From positions 1 to 64,000 of the forward strand of contig JAJEFE010000088.1 of the NCBI GenBank assembly GCA_022820625.1: a stretch of 64,000 nucleotides of DNA, in the 5' to 3' direction. Shown in pieces: positions 34,991-44,877 of this stretch (its first letter is position 1; each line of letters starts with the position of its first letter). The position numbers and the translations under genes are program-made. Source of the stretch: Gammaproteobacteria bacterium. Lineage in GTDB: Bacteria; Pseudomonadota; Gammaproteobacteria; Steroidobacterales; Rariloculaceae. The notes under the pieces were generated by a model. The model searched no databases and had not been told where the DNA came from. It saw only the letters and a list, made by a program, of their open reading frames with translations.

Positions 34991-35203
34991 CTGGAGCTGG
35001 CGTCCGCAAGTACCGCTGAACCAACTTTCAACGCTGGCTCCATGCTAGAGGGGCTGGAGCCGAAATTGCAATCGGCCTGCGTATACCGGACGGGCCTGCG
35101 TGCATCCGCGATAGGCAATGCGCCGCTCCGGATGCGCCTGTCATGCGCCTTTCGCCGGCACTGCGGGTAGAATTGCGTTCGATTCGGGCTCTGAGGAAAC
35201 AAG

Positions 35204-37261
35204 ATGCGGAGAAGGTCCTCGATACTCATTCTACTGATCCTCCTCGGCCACGCTGGCGGCGTGTACGGCCAGGATGATCCGCTCTCGCTTGAAGACATCG
35301 TCACGCTCAGACAGGTGGTTTCGGCAGTCCTGTCGCCCGGCGGTGAGCACATCGCCTATGTGCTCAATGTGCCGCGCATCCCGTATGTCGACGACGATGG
35401 CGGCGCCTGGCGCGAGTTGCACATCACCGACCTTGAAGGCAACTCGCGCGGCTTCATCACCGGCGAGGTCAACATCGGGCAGATCGCCTGGTCCACGGAT
35501 GGCGAGACCGTCTACTACCTGGCGGAACGCAATGACGATGACGAGTTCCGGGCGCTCTACGGCATTCCGCTCGCAGGCGGCGAGTCGCAGCGCCTCTACT
35601 CCCACGACGCCAACATTCAGAGTTTCCATCCCTCACCGGACGGGCGGCACATCGCCTTCCTGGCCACTGAGGGCTCCCCGTCCGAGCGGGAAGAGTTGGC
35701 GAACCTGGGCTTCCGGGCCGTGGTTTACGGGGAGTCCCGGCGCTCCACGCGAGTCTGGACCCTGGATATCGACGCCGATGAGCCCGAGGCCGCAGCGGCC
35801 GAACTGCCGGGATCGGCCAGCGACTTTCTGTGGGCGCCCGAAGGTGACCGCTACCTGGTGGCACTGGCCCCGACACCCAGCGTCGACGACAGTTTCATGA
35901 GCCGGCAGTTTCACATCGTCCAGGCGGATTCGGGTGAAGTACTGGTGCAACTTGAAACCGTCGGCAAACTCGGCGATGCCGCCTGGTCGCCGGACGGCGG
36001 GCAAGTCGCCTTCGTTGGCGCAGTGGACCTCAGCGACCCGTTGCCAGGCCAGATTTTCATCGCTGCGGCCGATGGCGAAGGGATTCGTGCGCTGACGCCT
36101 GGCTACCCCGGTCATGTGGCCCAGCTGGAGTGGCGCGACGCCGACACACTCTGGTATCGCGGCTCGCGCGGCCTCTGGAACGAGATCGGCGTGCTGGCCG
36201 CAGACGGGTCTTCGGTTCTGAGCACCCAGCCGGAGGGCGATCCCATCGCGCGCTCATTCGACGCGATACCCGGCTCCGGCACGCTGGCGGCGATCGCCGA
36301 CACGCCCGGGCATCCGCGCGAACTCTACGTCTGGAGCGAATCCGGCGGATACCGGCGGCTCACGGATTCCAATCCCGGGCTCGCCGAGAGACCCCTGGCG
36401 GTTCAGGAGACCGTCACCTACCCCGCCCGCGACGGGCTGGAACTCGAAGGCGTTCTGGTTCGCCCGCTGGAAAGTGACCCGGGGCAACGCCACCCGTTGA
36501 TTCTCGTCATCCACGGCGGTCCCGAGGCGCACTACAGCAACGGCTGGATGTCGGGTTATTCCGCCCCGGCGCAGACGCTCGCCGCCAGGGGTTATGCGCT
36601 CTTCTACCCCAACTACCGGGCCAGCACCGGCCGCGGGGTGGAGTTCTCGAAACTCGACCACCACGACCCCGCCGGCAAGGAATTCGATGACCTGGTCGAT
36701 GCCAAGGCCCATCTGGTCGACATCGGGCTGGCGGACCCCGGCCGCGTGGGCATCACCGGCGGATCCTACGGCGGCTATGCCACCATGTGGGCATCGACCG
36801 CATTGAGCGAACACTTCGCCGCGGGCGTTGCCTTCGTCGGTATCTCCAACCTGGTTTCCAAGGTGGTGTCGGGCGATATTCCGCGCGAGCTATTCGAGGT
36901 GCACATGCGCTTCTGGCCCTGGGACGACTGGCAACTCGCACTGGAGCGAAGTCCCATCTACCACGCGGGCAATTCGCGGACGCCGTTGCTGATCCTCGGC
37001 GGCGACAGGGATACGCGGGTCAATCCCGCCCAGTCGCTCGAGCTGTACCAGACTCTGAAGCTGCGCGGCGACACGCCGGTGCGGCTGGTGATCTATCCCG
37101 GCGAAGGCCATGGCAACAGCCGCATGGCTGCACGGCTCGACTACTCGATGCGCCTCGTGCGCTGGATGGATCACTATCTCACGGGTCCGGGCGGCGAAGC
37201 GCCGCCGTACGAGCTGGATCATGCGGGCCGGCTGGCCGAGATCAAGGAGGGCACAGAGTAG
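35204..37261 (+). CDS. S9 family prolyl oligopeptidase-like serine peptidase (secreted)
   Basis: Signal peptide; WD40-like N-terminal propeller; catalytic VGITGGSYGGYATMW, LILGGDRDTRVNPAQS, YPGEGHGN. Confidence 0.92.
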   Translation: MRRRSSILILLILLGHAGGVYGQDDPLSLEDIVTLRQVVSAVLSPGGEHIAYVLNVPRIPYVDDDGGAWRELHITDLEGNSRGFITGEVNIGQIAWSTDGETVYYLAERNDDDEFRALYGIPLAGGESQRLYSHDANIQSFHPSPDGRHIAFLATEGSPSEREELANLGFRAVVYGESRRSTRVWTLDIDADEPEAAAAELPGSASDFLWAPEGDRYLVALAPTPSVDDSFMSRQFHIVQADSGEVLVQLETVGKLGDAAWSPDGGQVAFVGAVDLSDPLPGQIFIAAADGEGIRALTPGYPGHVAQLEWRDADTLWYRGSRGLWNEIGVLAADGSSVLSTQPEGDPIARSFDAIPGSGTLAAIADTPGHPRELYVWSESGGYRRLTDSNPGLAERPLAVQETVTYPARDGLELEGVLVRPLESDPGQRHPLILVIHGGPEAHYSNGWMSGYSAPAQTLAARGYALFYPNYRASTGRGVEFSKLDHHDPAGKEFDDLVDAKAHLVDIGLADPGRVGITGGSYGGYATMWASTALSEHFAAGVAFVGISNLVSKVVSGDIPRELFEVHMRFWPWDDWQLALERSPIYHAGNSRTPLLILGGDRDTRVNPAQSLELYQTLKLRGDTPVRLVIYPGEGHGNSRMAARLDYSMRLVRWMDHYLTGPGGEAPPYELDHAGRLAEIKEGTE

Positions 37262-37262
37262 C

Positions 37263-38132
37263 GTGAGCCCAGGCCTGGCAAGAAAGATGGCCCCGTGGGG
37301 AATGCTCGTCCCCGGCGTGATCCTGATCGCCTGTCAGGCGACCGCTCAAGTGACGCCACTGGCTTCGGAAGCCCCACGCCCGCTCGATCATCTTCCAGCT
37401 CTCAATGGCGATTATTTCCTGTTCGAGTCGCGCAATGTCGGGCGACAGTTTCACATCTACGTTCGGTTGCCTGAAGGTTACGATGGAAATTTGAGCGAGC
37501 AGTATCCTGTCGTGTATCTGCTCGACGGCGATTCGCTGTTCCCGATTCTTGCCGCCAATCACTTGTTCCTCAATTACGATGACGGCCTGCCGGAAGCCAT
37601 TGTCGTGGGCATTGCCTACGGTTCATTTGATCCCGAAACGAACAAGCGCGGCTTTGATTTCTCGGCGCCGGCGCCTGATGCCGGTCCGGATCAGGGTGGG
37701 GCGCCCGCGTTCCACGCATTCCTGAAATCGGAACTTCTTCCCGAAGTCGAATCGCGCTATCCCGTCGATCCCTCTCGTCGAGTCCTGTTCGGTCAAAGCA
37801 GGGGCGGATACATGGTGCTTTACTCCGCCTTTGCCGATCCGGACCTGTTCTGGGGACGTATCGCGAGCAACCCGGTCTTTGAACCGGGGCGCGAGCGGTT
37901 CTTTTCACCGGCTGCAACCGCTACACGCGACGATCTGGGCCTGGTCGTCACCAGCGGTTCACGTGACTATCCGGAGCTTCGTGAGTCCGCGCTTGAATGG
38001 TTCCGGGAATGGCAGGAGCGTAACGATGCACCGTGGGAGCTGAATGCCGTGACTATCGAAGGCGGCACCCATGCCGCAGACAGCCCGAACAGCTATCGCC
38101 TTGCAATGACCTGGCTGTTCAACCGCAACTGA
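37263..38132 (+). CDS. Alpha/beta hydrolase (esterase D / IroE-like)
   Basis: FHIYVRLPEGYDGNLSEQYPVVYLLDGDSLF...RRVLFGQSRGGYMVLYSAF...IEGGTHAADSPNSYRLAMTWLF; GTG 1 bp after the S9 stop. Confidence 0.85.
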   Translation: MSPGLARKMAPWGMLVPGVILIACQATAQVTPLASEAPRPLDHLPALNGDYFLFESRNVGRQFHIYVRLPEGYDGNLSEQYPVVYLLDGDSLFPILAANHLFLNYDDGLPEAIVVGIAYGSFDPETNKRGFDFSAPAPDAGPDQGGAPAFHAFLKSELLPEVESRYPVDPSRRVLFGQSRGGYMVLYSAFADPDLFWGRIASNPVFEPGRERFFSPAATATRDDLGLVVTSGSRDYPELRESALEWFREWQERNDAPWELNAVTIEGGTHAADSPNSYRLAMTWLFNRN

Positions 38133-38194
38133 ATCTGAAACGGGGCCTGTGTTGGACCGTCCTGCCGAGGTCTGTCTGGTTGGGAGAACCGGCA

Positions 38195-38578
38195 ATGCTC
38201 TATAGAGGGGCCTGCCATTGCGGATCCGTTGCCTTCGAGGTTGAAGCGCCGGAGCGTGTGGAGTGCGCGGAGTGCAACTGTTCCATTTGCAGCAAATCGG
38301 GAAACTTGCACCTGATCGTTCCGAAGTCTCAATTCAAGCTGCTTCGGGGTGAGTCCGAACTCACCACGTATACGTTCAATACGGGCATCGCCAGGCACCT
38401 TTTCTGCAAGACCTGCGGGATCAAGCCCTTCTATATTCCCCGCTCCAATCCGGATGGCTTTTCCGTAAACGTTCACTGCCTGGAACCTCCGCCGCTTGAA
38501 GTCGTCATCGAGCAGTTCGATGGGCAAAACTGGGAGAAGCATGCGCACACACTCACGCATTTGAGCCAAGACACGTAA
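38195..38578 (+). CDS. GFA family (glutathione-dependent formaldehyde-activating-like) protein
   Basis: YRGACHCGSVAFEVEAP...AECNCSICSKSGNLHLIV...HLFCKTCGIKPFYIPRSNPDGFSVNVHCL. Confidence 0.88.
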   Translation: MLYRGACHCGSVAFEVEAPERVECAECNCSICSKSGNLHLIVPKSQFKLLRGESELTTYTFNTGIARHLFCKTCGIKPFYIPRSNPDGFSVNVHCLEPPPLEVVIEQFDGQNWEKHAHTLTHLSQDT

Positions 38579-38661
38579 GCATCAACCTCGGCAATTCGGA
38601 TGGCTGTTCTACCTGCCGGCGGACACATTCCCGGCGGCGCCTGTTGAGATGAATTGGGCTC

Positions 38662-38687
38662 AAGAATAGGCTAGAATTCCTATTCTT
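38662..38687. promoter_or_regulatory. Palindrome, candidate operator of the VapBC module
   Basis: AAGAATAGG-ctagaatt-CCTATTCTT, perfect 9-bp arms upstream of the antitoxin ATG (38721). Confidence 0.55.
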
Positions 38688-38720
38688 TCTAGACAGATTT
38701 TCACAAAGCGCATACCCACA

Positions 38721-38960
38721 ATGGTTGAAGTCGGAATTTTCGAAGCCAAGAATCACCTGTCGGCCCTGGTGGAACACGTCCGTGGGGGTCAGGAAGTCGT
38801 CATCACACGGCATGGCAACCCCGTCGCACGCTTGGTGCCCTACAAGACCGAAGATGAAGCACGTGTTCGCGCGGCCGTCGACGGGTTGCTGGCCGTGCGC
38901 CGCGGCTGCCGGCTGGGCGATACGGATTGGAAGGCGTTGCGTGACGCAGGGCGTCGATGA
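38721..38960 (+). CDS. vapB: Phd/YefM-type antitoxin
   Basis: MVEVGIFEAKNHLSALVEHVRGGQEVVITRHGNPVARLVPY. Confidence 0.88.
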   Translation: MVEVGIFEAKNHLSALVEHVRGGQEVVITRHGNPVARLVPYKTEDEARVRAAVDGLLAVRRGCRLGDTDWKALRDAGRR

Positions 38961-39379
38961 CCGAGTTTGTGCTGGATTGCTCTGTGGCGATAGCCTGGGT
39001 CTTCGACGATCAGGCTGACGACGCCACGGATACGCTGCTGCGCGAATTGCAGGACGGTGGCCGAGCCGTGGTTCCGGCGCTGTGGCATCTCGAACTCGGC
39101 AACGTACTGGTACAGGCCGAGCGCCGCCGAAAGCTTACCGCGGCGGAGACGAGTCAGCGCCTGGCGTTCTTTGCCGACCTGCCCATCGCTACCGACACCG
39201 CCATGGACGCGGACTCGCGATCAGGCATCGTACAACTGGCGCGCAGAACGTCGCTGACTACCTACGATGCCAGCTATCTGGAATTGGCCTCACGTCGCGG
39301 ACTGGCGTTGGCGACGCGGGACAAGGCATTGCGCCGCGCTGCGGGAAAAGAGGGCGTTGCCATTCTCCCGAACCAATGA
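38957..39379 (+). CDS. vapC: PIN-domain toxin (VapC)
   Basis: MTEFVLDCSVAIAWVFDDQAD...VPALWHLELGNVLVQAERR...LTTYDASYLELASRRGLALATRDKALRRAA; ATGA overlap. Confidence 0.9.
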   Translation: MTEFVLDCSVAIAWVFDDQADDATDTLLRELQDGGRAVVPALWHLELGNVLVQAERRRKLTAAETSQRLAFFADLPIATDTAMDADSRSGIVQLARRTSLTTYDASYLELASRRGLALATRDKALRRAAGKEGVAILPNQ

Positions 39380-39449
39380 ACCGGGAACCATGGCTATCGA
39401 ATACCGCCATGCGATAATCGGGTTGCGACTTGATCCGGGAGACAGCTCG

Positions 39450-39707
39450 ATGCGGCGACGAGAAATTTTGCAGGGACTTGTTCTGGGTGCTCCGACTGCA
39501 GCCGTGGCGGTGGCCAGCGTAGCGGCAGCCAGGTCGACGGGCTATGTGCGCGATAAATCGGAGCAGTCGCTGGAAACATGCAAACGTCAACTGGACGAGC
39601 TTCGAGAGCGGATGGATCGCTCCGAGGCATCGACCGGGAAAGCTCTCAAGGTCGTTTTCGCGCTTACCGCCCTTTCGCTGGGCGTTGATGCCAGCGCGCT
39701 GCTCTAG
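39450..39707 (+). CDS. Small hypothetical protein with N-terminal signal/TM and coiled coil
   Basis: MRRREILQGLVLGAPTAAVAVASVAAARSTGYVRDKSEQSLETCKRQLDELRERMDRSE... Confidence 0.4.
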   Translation: MRRREILQGLVLGAPTAAVAVASVAAARSTGYVRDKSEQSLETCKRQLDELRERMDRSEASTGKALKVVFALTALSLGVDASALL

Positions 39708-39856
39708 CGTGGGTCACGCCTCGATTCTGATTGCGAAGAACAATCAACAAAATTCACGGGCGTACAGGCTGATATCACGACAGGCGCTTCACCTCGGTCG
39801 GTACAGCTTGGGGTAATGCCTGAACTAATCGGCAGTGCTGCCGGTCCAAGGCCCCG

Positions 39857-41128
39857 ATGAAACGATGGCCGAAGATCCCGGAGGGATGGAGAGGCACTGC
39901 CGCACACAGCGTCAGCCTCTGGGAGACTGCCAGGTGCGGCGCGTCGTACAACCCCCTTTCAGCGCGCGACATCCAGAATCCCTACCGGACCTATGCCCGG
40001 CTGCGTCGCCACAGCCCGGTTCATCGAAGCAAAATCCTCGGAAGCTGGGTGCTGACCCGGTATGAGGACGTCCTGACCGCCGCAAGGGATCACGAACGTT
40101 TCTCCAATGATCCCCGGTGGCGCCGAGCGACCACCAGCGTGCTGCCGCCTGCCCCGGACGACTACAGTATCCTGCTCGTAGATCCGCCTGAACACACCCG
40201 TCTGCGCAAGGTCGTCGCCGAGGTCTTCTCGAGGACGCACTTGCAGGCACTGAAGGAGATCATTGAAGACACCGCATGCGAGCTTGTCGAGCGAGCCGCC
40301 AGACGGCGTACGATCGACTGGGTCGGCGACGTTGCCGCGCCGGCAGCGATGCGCGTGATGCTTGCGATGATGGCCATTCCCCAGAGCGATCAGGAGCAGT
40401 GGGAAATCTGGTCGCGTGATCGCGCACGACTGCTCGAAATGATTGCCACCCGGCAACAGCGCAAAACCGCGCACCTCGCGGGTGCCGAGATCCAACAATA
40501 CTTCGCGGGGCTGCTGGATGATCGGATGCAGTCCACCAAGCCCGATGCGATCAGCGTGCTGGCGAGGCACGCCGCCGAAGGAGAAAGAATCAGCCCCGTC
40601 GAAGCCTGCGACATGCTGATGGTGCTGATGATCGCCGGCAACGAGACGACGACCAATCTGATCGGCAACGGCATGCTGGCGCTGCTGCGTCATCCCCGGC
40701 AGATGCAACTCCTGCGCGACGAACCGGGCCGGATACGCGACGCAATAAACGAGATGCTGCGCTTCGACAGCCCCGTGCAGACCGACTTCCGTATCGCCCG
40801 TACGGAGATTGCCCTGCGGGGACGCAAGATAAGGACCGGCGACGGCGTCATTCTGCTGACGGGTTCGGCCAACCGGGATGAGAGAGCCTTCGAGGATGCG
40901 GACACCTTTGACATCACCCGCAAGGGCCCCGGACACCTTTCGTTCGGCCAGGGCGTTCATCACTGTATCGGCGCCGAACTCGCACGGCTGGAAGCGAGCG
41001 CGATTTTCAGGGTGGCGCTGGGAAAACTTGGGACGATGGAGCTGGGTGGCGGAGAACCGCAGTACCGCACATCCACGGTGATCCGGGGCCTTTCGGCGCT
41101 CCCGCTGCTTGTCAAGGGAAACAACTAA
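39857..41128 (+). CDS. Cytochrome P450
   Basis: I-helix MVLMIAGNETTTNLI, ExxR-type EMLRFDSPVQTDFR, heme loop FGQGVHHCIGAELARLEA. Confidence 0.93.
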   Translation: MKRWPKIPEGWRGTAAHSVSLWETARCGASYNPLSARDIQNPYRTYARLRRHSPVHRSKILGSWVLTRYEDVLTAARDHERFSNDPRWRRATTSVLPPAPDDYSILLVDPPEHTRLRKVVAEVFSRTHLQALKEIIEDTACELVERAARRRTIDWVGDVAAPAAMRVMLAMMAIPQSDQEQWEIWSRDRARLLEMIATRQQRKTAHLAGAEIQQYFAGLLDDRMQSTKPDAISVLARHAAEGERISPVEACDMLMVLMIAGNETTTNLIGNGMLALLRHPRQMQLLRDEPGRIRDAINEMLRFDSPVQTDFRIARTEIALRGRKIRTGDGVILLTGSANRDERAFEDADTFDITRKGPGHLSFGQGVHHCIGAELARLEASAIFRVALGKLGTMELGGGEPQYRTSTVIRGLSALPLLVKGNN

Positions 41129-41230
41129 CGTTTCGATGAAATAAATGCGACCGGCATTCGCGTCAAATCAAGTCCAATGCGCTGTATTTTCCTTTCACGG
41201 GAGACCTCGGCCGATGGTAGGATCTTTCCC

Positions 41231-41413
41231 ATGGAGATTATTGGCACAGTGATCGGAACCGGTGTAACGCTGGCTGGATTGATCGTCGCCTCACACTGGC
41301 GCTTAAGCACGCGCTTGACGGCCGTTGAAAAAGAAACTGCGCGACTGTCCGGTCTTCTGGAGGGCTCGGGAATGTCAGGGCGGATCGGCCGTCGCGTATC
41401 TGCACCGAAATAG
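41231..41413 (+). CDS. Small membrane protein (60 aa)
   Basis: MEIIGTVIGTGVTLAGLIVASHWRLSTRLTAVEKETARLSGLLEG...: TM plus coiled coil. Confidence 0.4.
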   Translation: MEIIGTVIGTGVTLAGLIVASHWRLSTRLTAVEKETARLSGLLEGSGMSGRIGRRVSAPK

Positions 41414-41468
41414 AAGGATTCAGACAACGGTAACCTCACGCCAGGCCGAACCGGTTCGCTGCCACCCG

Positions 41469-43601
41469 CTACAACATCCCCGCTCCCCTTGCCCACTGGT
41501 ACTTTGCGCCGAGGATCGCGACTGGCAGTTCCGTCGTGTACGGACACGACACGATCCCGCGTTCGTAGAGGTACTCGGAGGCTTCCTCCACCTCCACGTC
41601 GCCCACCAGCGACGCGACTATGGGCTTGTGGATGCCCTCGTCGCGAGCTTCCTGCACCACGCGCGCACATAGCTCCGCGAACACCATGGGTGGAGTGATG
41701 ATGGTGTGCCAGTACCCGAGGATCAGCGAGTGTACGCGCTCATCCTTCAGCCCCAGGCGGATGGTGTTCTCATAGGTGATGGGGGGTTCGCCGCCGGTAA
41801 TGTCCACCGGATTGCCGGAAGCGCCGAAAGGCGGGATGTATTGCTTGAAGGCCTCGTCCAGGTCCGGCGGGAACGTCATCAGCGACAGGCCGTGGTCCAC
41901 CACCGCGTCGGCCAGCAGCACGCCCGAGCCGCCGGCGCCGGTGATGATGACGATGTTTTCGCCCGTGGGCGCAGGCAGTACCGGCAGACCGCGGGAGAAC
42001 TGCAGCATGTCGTTCAGGCTGTAGGCCCGGATCACGCCGCTGGCCCGCAGGATGTCGTCGTAGACCTTGTCGTTGCCGGCCAGCGCACCGGTATGCGAAG
42101 CGGCGGCCCTGGCTCCAAGCTGGGTGCGGCCGGCCTTGAGCATGACCACCGGCTTCTTCTTCGAGACCCGTTTGGCGACTTCGGCGAAGCTGCGCCCATC
42201 CTTGAGGTCCTCGGCGTGCATGGCGACGACATCGGTGTTGTCGTCCTGCTCGAAGTAGGTGAGCAGGTCGTCCTCGTCCAGGTCGGACTTGTTGCCGAGC
42301 CCGACGATGGCCGATACCCCCATTTTCGTCGAACGGCTGTAACCGATGATGGACATGCCCACGCCGCCGCTCTGGGACGACAGCGCGGTCTTGCCCTTGA
42401 CGTCGTAGGGCGTGCAGAACGTCGCGCAGAGATTGGACGGGGTGTAGTAGAAGCCGTAGATGTTGGGCCCCATGATGCGCACGCCGTGCTTGCGCGCCAC
42501 CGCCAGCAGTTCGTCCTGCGCCTGGGTCTCGCCCACCTCGGCAAAGCCGGACGGGATCATGATGGCGCCGGGAATTCCCTTCTGGCCCACCTCCTCCATC
42601 GCGCCGGCGCAGAACCTGGCCGGCACCGCGAAGACGGCCACGTCGATCACGCCAGGCACGTCCATGACGCTCTTGTACGCTTTCCTGCCCAGGATCTCGT
42701 CCGCCTTGGGATTGATCGGGTAAAGCTCGCCCGCGTAACCGCCGTTGATGATGTTCTTCATCACCGAATTGCCGATCTTGCCCTCGCCCTCGGAAGCGCC
42801 GATGACGGCCACCGCTCGCGGATTCATGATCCGGTCCATGGCGGCCACGATCGCCTCCTGGCTGGGCCGGAAGATCTCCTTCGGCGGCGAGAAGTCCACC
42901 GCTATCAGCGCGTCGACCGCGGTGGCGCCCTGCGCACCGGCGAGAACAGGGTTGAGGTCAATCTCGCTGATCTCGGGAAAGTCTCCGATCAGCTCGGAGA
43001 CGTTGACGATGATGGCCGCCAATGCATCGCGATCCACGGCCTCCGCACCCCGCACGCCATCGAGCACCTCGGCGGCCTGGATGCCGTCGAGCATCGAGCG
43101 GGCGTCGTCCGAGGTGGCGGGCGCGAGCCGGAAAGTGATGTCCTTGAGAACTTCCACCAGCACGCCGCCCAGACCGAAGGCCACGAGCTTGCCGAAGCTG
43201 GGGTCGGTGACAGCCCCGACGATGACTTCCTGGGCGTCGCCCGTCACCATCTGCTGGACCTGCACACCGTCGATCCGCGCATCCGACTGGTACGCACGGG
43301 CGCCGGCGACGATGGCCTCGTAGGCCGCAGCGGTCGCATCGCCGTCGGCGACCCCAACCACGACACCTCCGGCCTCTGTCTTGTGGAGGATGTCCGGTGA
43401 AACGATCTTCATTACCACCGGGTAGCCAATGTCATCCGCAATGGCGCGCGCTTCGGCTGCGGACTGGACGAGCCCTTCGCGCGGCAGGGGTATTCCGTAT
43501 GCGTCGCAGACGATCTTGCATTGCGGCGCGGTGAGGGCGGTGAACCCACCGGCCCTGGCCTGATTCAGAACTCCGCGGACAGTATCTTGCCTATCGGGCA
43601 T
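41469..43601 (-). CDS. NDP-forming acyl-CoA ligase (acetate--CoA ligase family)
   Basis: ATP-grasp GYPVVMKIVSPDILHKTEAGGVVVGV and CoA-binding PRAVAVIGASEGEGKIGNSVMKNIINGGYAGELYPINPK domains. Confidence 0.9.
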   Translation of the reverse strand: MPDRQDTVRGVLNQARAGGFTALTAPQCKIVCDAYGIPLPREGLVQSAAEARAIADDIGYPVVMKIVSPDILHKTEAGGVVVGVADGDATAAAYEAIVAGARAYQSDARIDGVQVQQMVTGDAQEVIVGAVTDPSFGKLVAFGLGGVLVEVLKDITFRLAPATSDDARSMLDGIQAAEVLDGVRGAEAVDRDALAAIIVNVSELIGDFPEISEIDLNPVLAGAQGATAVDALIAVDFSPPKEIFRPSQEAIVAAMDRIMNPRAVAVIGASEGEGKIGNSVMKNIINGGYAGELYPINPKADEILGRKAYKSVMDVPGVIDVAVFAVPARFCAGAMEEVGQKGIPGAIMIPSGFAEVGETQAQDELLAVARKHGVRIMGPNIYGFYYTPSNLCATFCTPYDVKGKTALSSQSGGVGMSIIGYSRSTKMGVSAIVGLGNKSDLDEDDLLTYFEQDDNTDVVAMHAEDLKDGRSFAEVAKRVSKKKPVVMLKAGRTQLGARAAASHTGALAGNDKVYDDILRASGVIRAYSLNDMLQFSRGLPVLPAPTGENIVIITGAGGSGVLLADAVVDHGLSLMTFPPDLDEAFKQYIPPFGASGNPVDITGGEPPITYENTIRLGLKDERVHSLILGYWHTIITPPMVFAELCARVVQEARDEGIHKPIVASLVGDVEVEEASEYLYERGIVSCPYTTELPVAILGAKYQWARGAGML

Positions 43602-43624
43602 GACATCTCCTTAATTGCTCCAAT

Positions 43625-44863
43625 TCAGCGGGTGAAGGCGCCCGCCGCCTTGAGCGCCTCGATCTCGTCGCCGGCGTAGTCCAGCACCTCGCCGAGGATC
43701 TCGTCGGTGTGCTCGCCGAGCAGCGGTGAACGCTTCACCTCCACCGGTGAGTCGGACAGCTTCATGGGACAGCCGAGGTTGTACCACTTGCCCCGCTGCG
43801 GGTGATCCAGTTCCACGTACATCTCGCGCAGCTTGACGTGGTCGTCGTTGGCCAAGTCCTTCGTGCTCATGATGGGACCGCAGGGCACGTCGATCTCGTT
43901 GAGGATGACCATCAGTTCGCGCTTGGTGTAGTTGCCGGCGAAGCCGGTCAGGATCTGCCACATCTCGGCCTGGTTCTCGCGGCGCACGTCGATATTGATG
44001 AAGCGCGGATCGTTCGCCAGATCCTCGCCGCCGACCCGGTTGGCCAGCGCGTTCCACACGTGCTCCTGGACCACCACGTAGATATAGTCGTTGGGACCGC
44101 CCGGCTTGCACTGGATGGCGTTGCCCAGCTGCCCGCCGCCGGAGTCGTTGCCGGCCCGCGGAGTGAAGTCCTCGAAGTCCTGGCTCGAATATTCCGCCAG
44201 TGGACCGTGGTCGAGGCGCTGATGGTCGCGCCACTTGACGCGCACGAGGTTCATCACGCAGTCCATCATGGCGCACTCCACGTACTGGCCGCGGCCGGTG
44301 CGCTGGCGCTGGATGATCGCCGCCAGGATGCCGGCCATGAGATGCACGCCCGTGCCGGAGTCGCCAATCTGCGCGCCGGTGACTACCGGTGGCCCGCCCT
44401 GAATACCGGACGTACTCATGGAGCCGCCCATGGCCTGGGCGACGTTCTCGTAGGCCTTGAACGCCGCGTAGGGGCCCTCGGTGCCGAACCCCTTGATGGA
44501 AGCCATGATGATGCGCGGGTTGATCTTCTGAACCTGTTCCCAGCTGAATCCGAGCCGGTCGAGCACGCCGGGACCGAAGTTCTCCATGACCACGTCGCAG
44601 CACTCGATCAGTTTGGTGAAGATCTCCTTGCCCCGGTCGTTCTTCAGGTTCAGCGTGATCGAGCGCTTGTTGCAGTTCAGCATGGTGAAGTACAGGCTGT
44701 CGGCGCCGGGGATGTCCACCAACTGCTTGCGGGTGGCATCGCCCCAGGGCGACTCGACCTTGATCACGTCGGCGCCGAGAAAAGCCATGAGCTGGCTTGA
44801 GGTGGGGCCTGCCTGCACATGAGTCATGTCGAGTATTCGAATGCCTGAGAGAGCCTTGTCCAT
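43625..44863 (-). CDS. CaiB/BaiF CoA-transferase family (formyl-CoA transferase-like)
   Basis: MDKALSGIRILDMTHVQAGPTSSQLMAFLGADVIKVESPWGDATR...ENFGPGVLDRLGFSWEQVQKINPRIIMASIKGFG. Confidence 0.9.
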   Translation of the reverse strand: MDKALSGIRILDMTHVQAGPTSSQLMAFLGADVIKVESPWGDATRKQLVDIPGADSLYFTMLNCNKRSITLNLKNDRGKEIFTKLIECCDVVMENFGPGVLDRLGFSWEQVQKINPRIIMASIKGFGTEGPYAAFKAYENVAQAMGGSMSTSGIQGGPPVVTGAQIGDSGTGVHLMAGILAAIIQRQRTGRGQYVECAMMDCVMNLVRVKWRDHQRLDHGPLAEYSSQDFEDFTPRAGNDSGGGQLGNAIQCKPGGPNDYIYVVVQEHVWNALANRVGGEDLANDPRFINIDVRRENQAEMWQILTGFAGNYTKRELMVILNEIDVPCGPIMSTKDLANDDHVKLREMYVELDHPQRGKWYNLGCPMKLSDSPVEVKRSPLLGEHTDEILGEVLDYAGDEIEALKAAGAFTR

Positions 44864-44877
44864 GGTCCGGACCCCGT

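Noticed and set aside
41706-43400. 564-aa plus-strand ORF
   Set aside because: Antisense of the NDP-forming acyl-CoA ligase; the ligase frame has clear family motifs.
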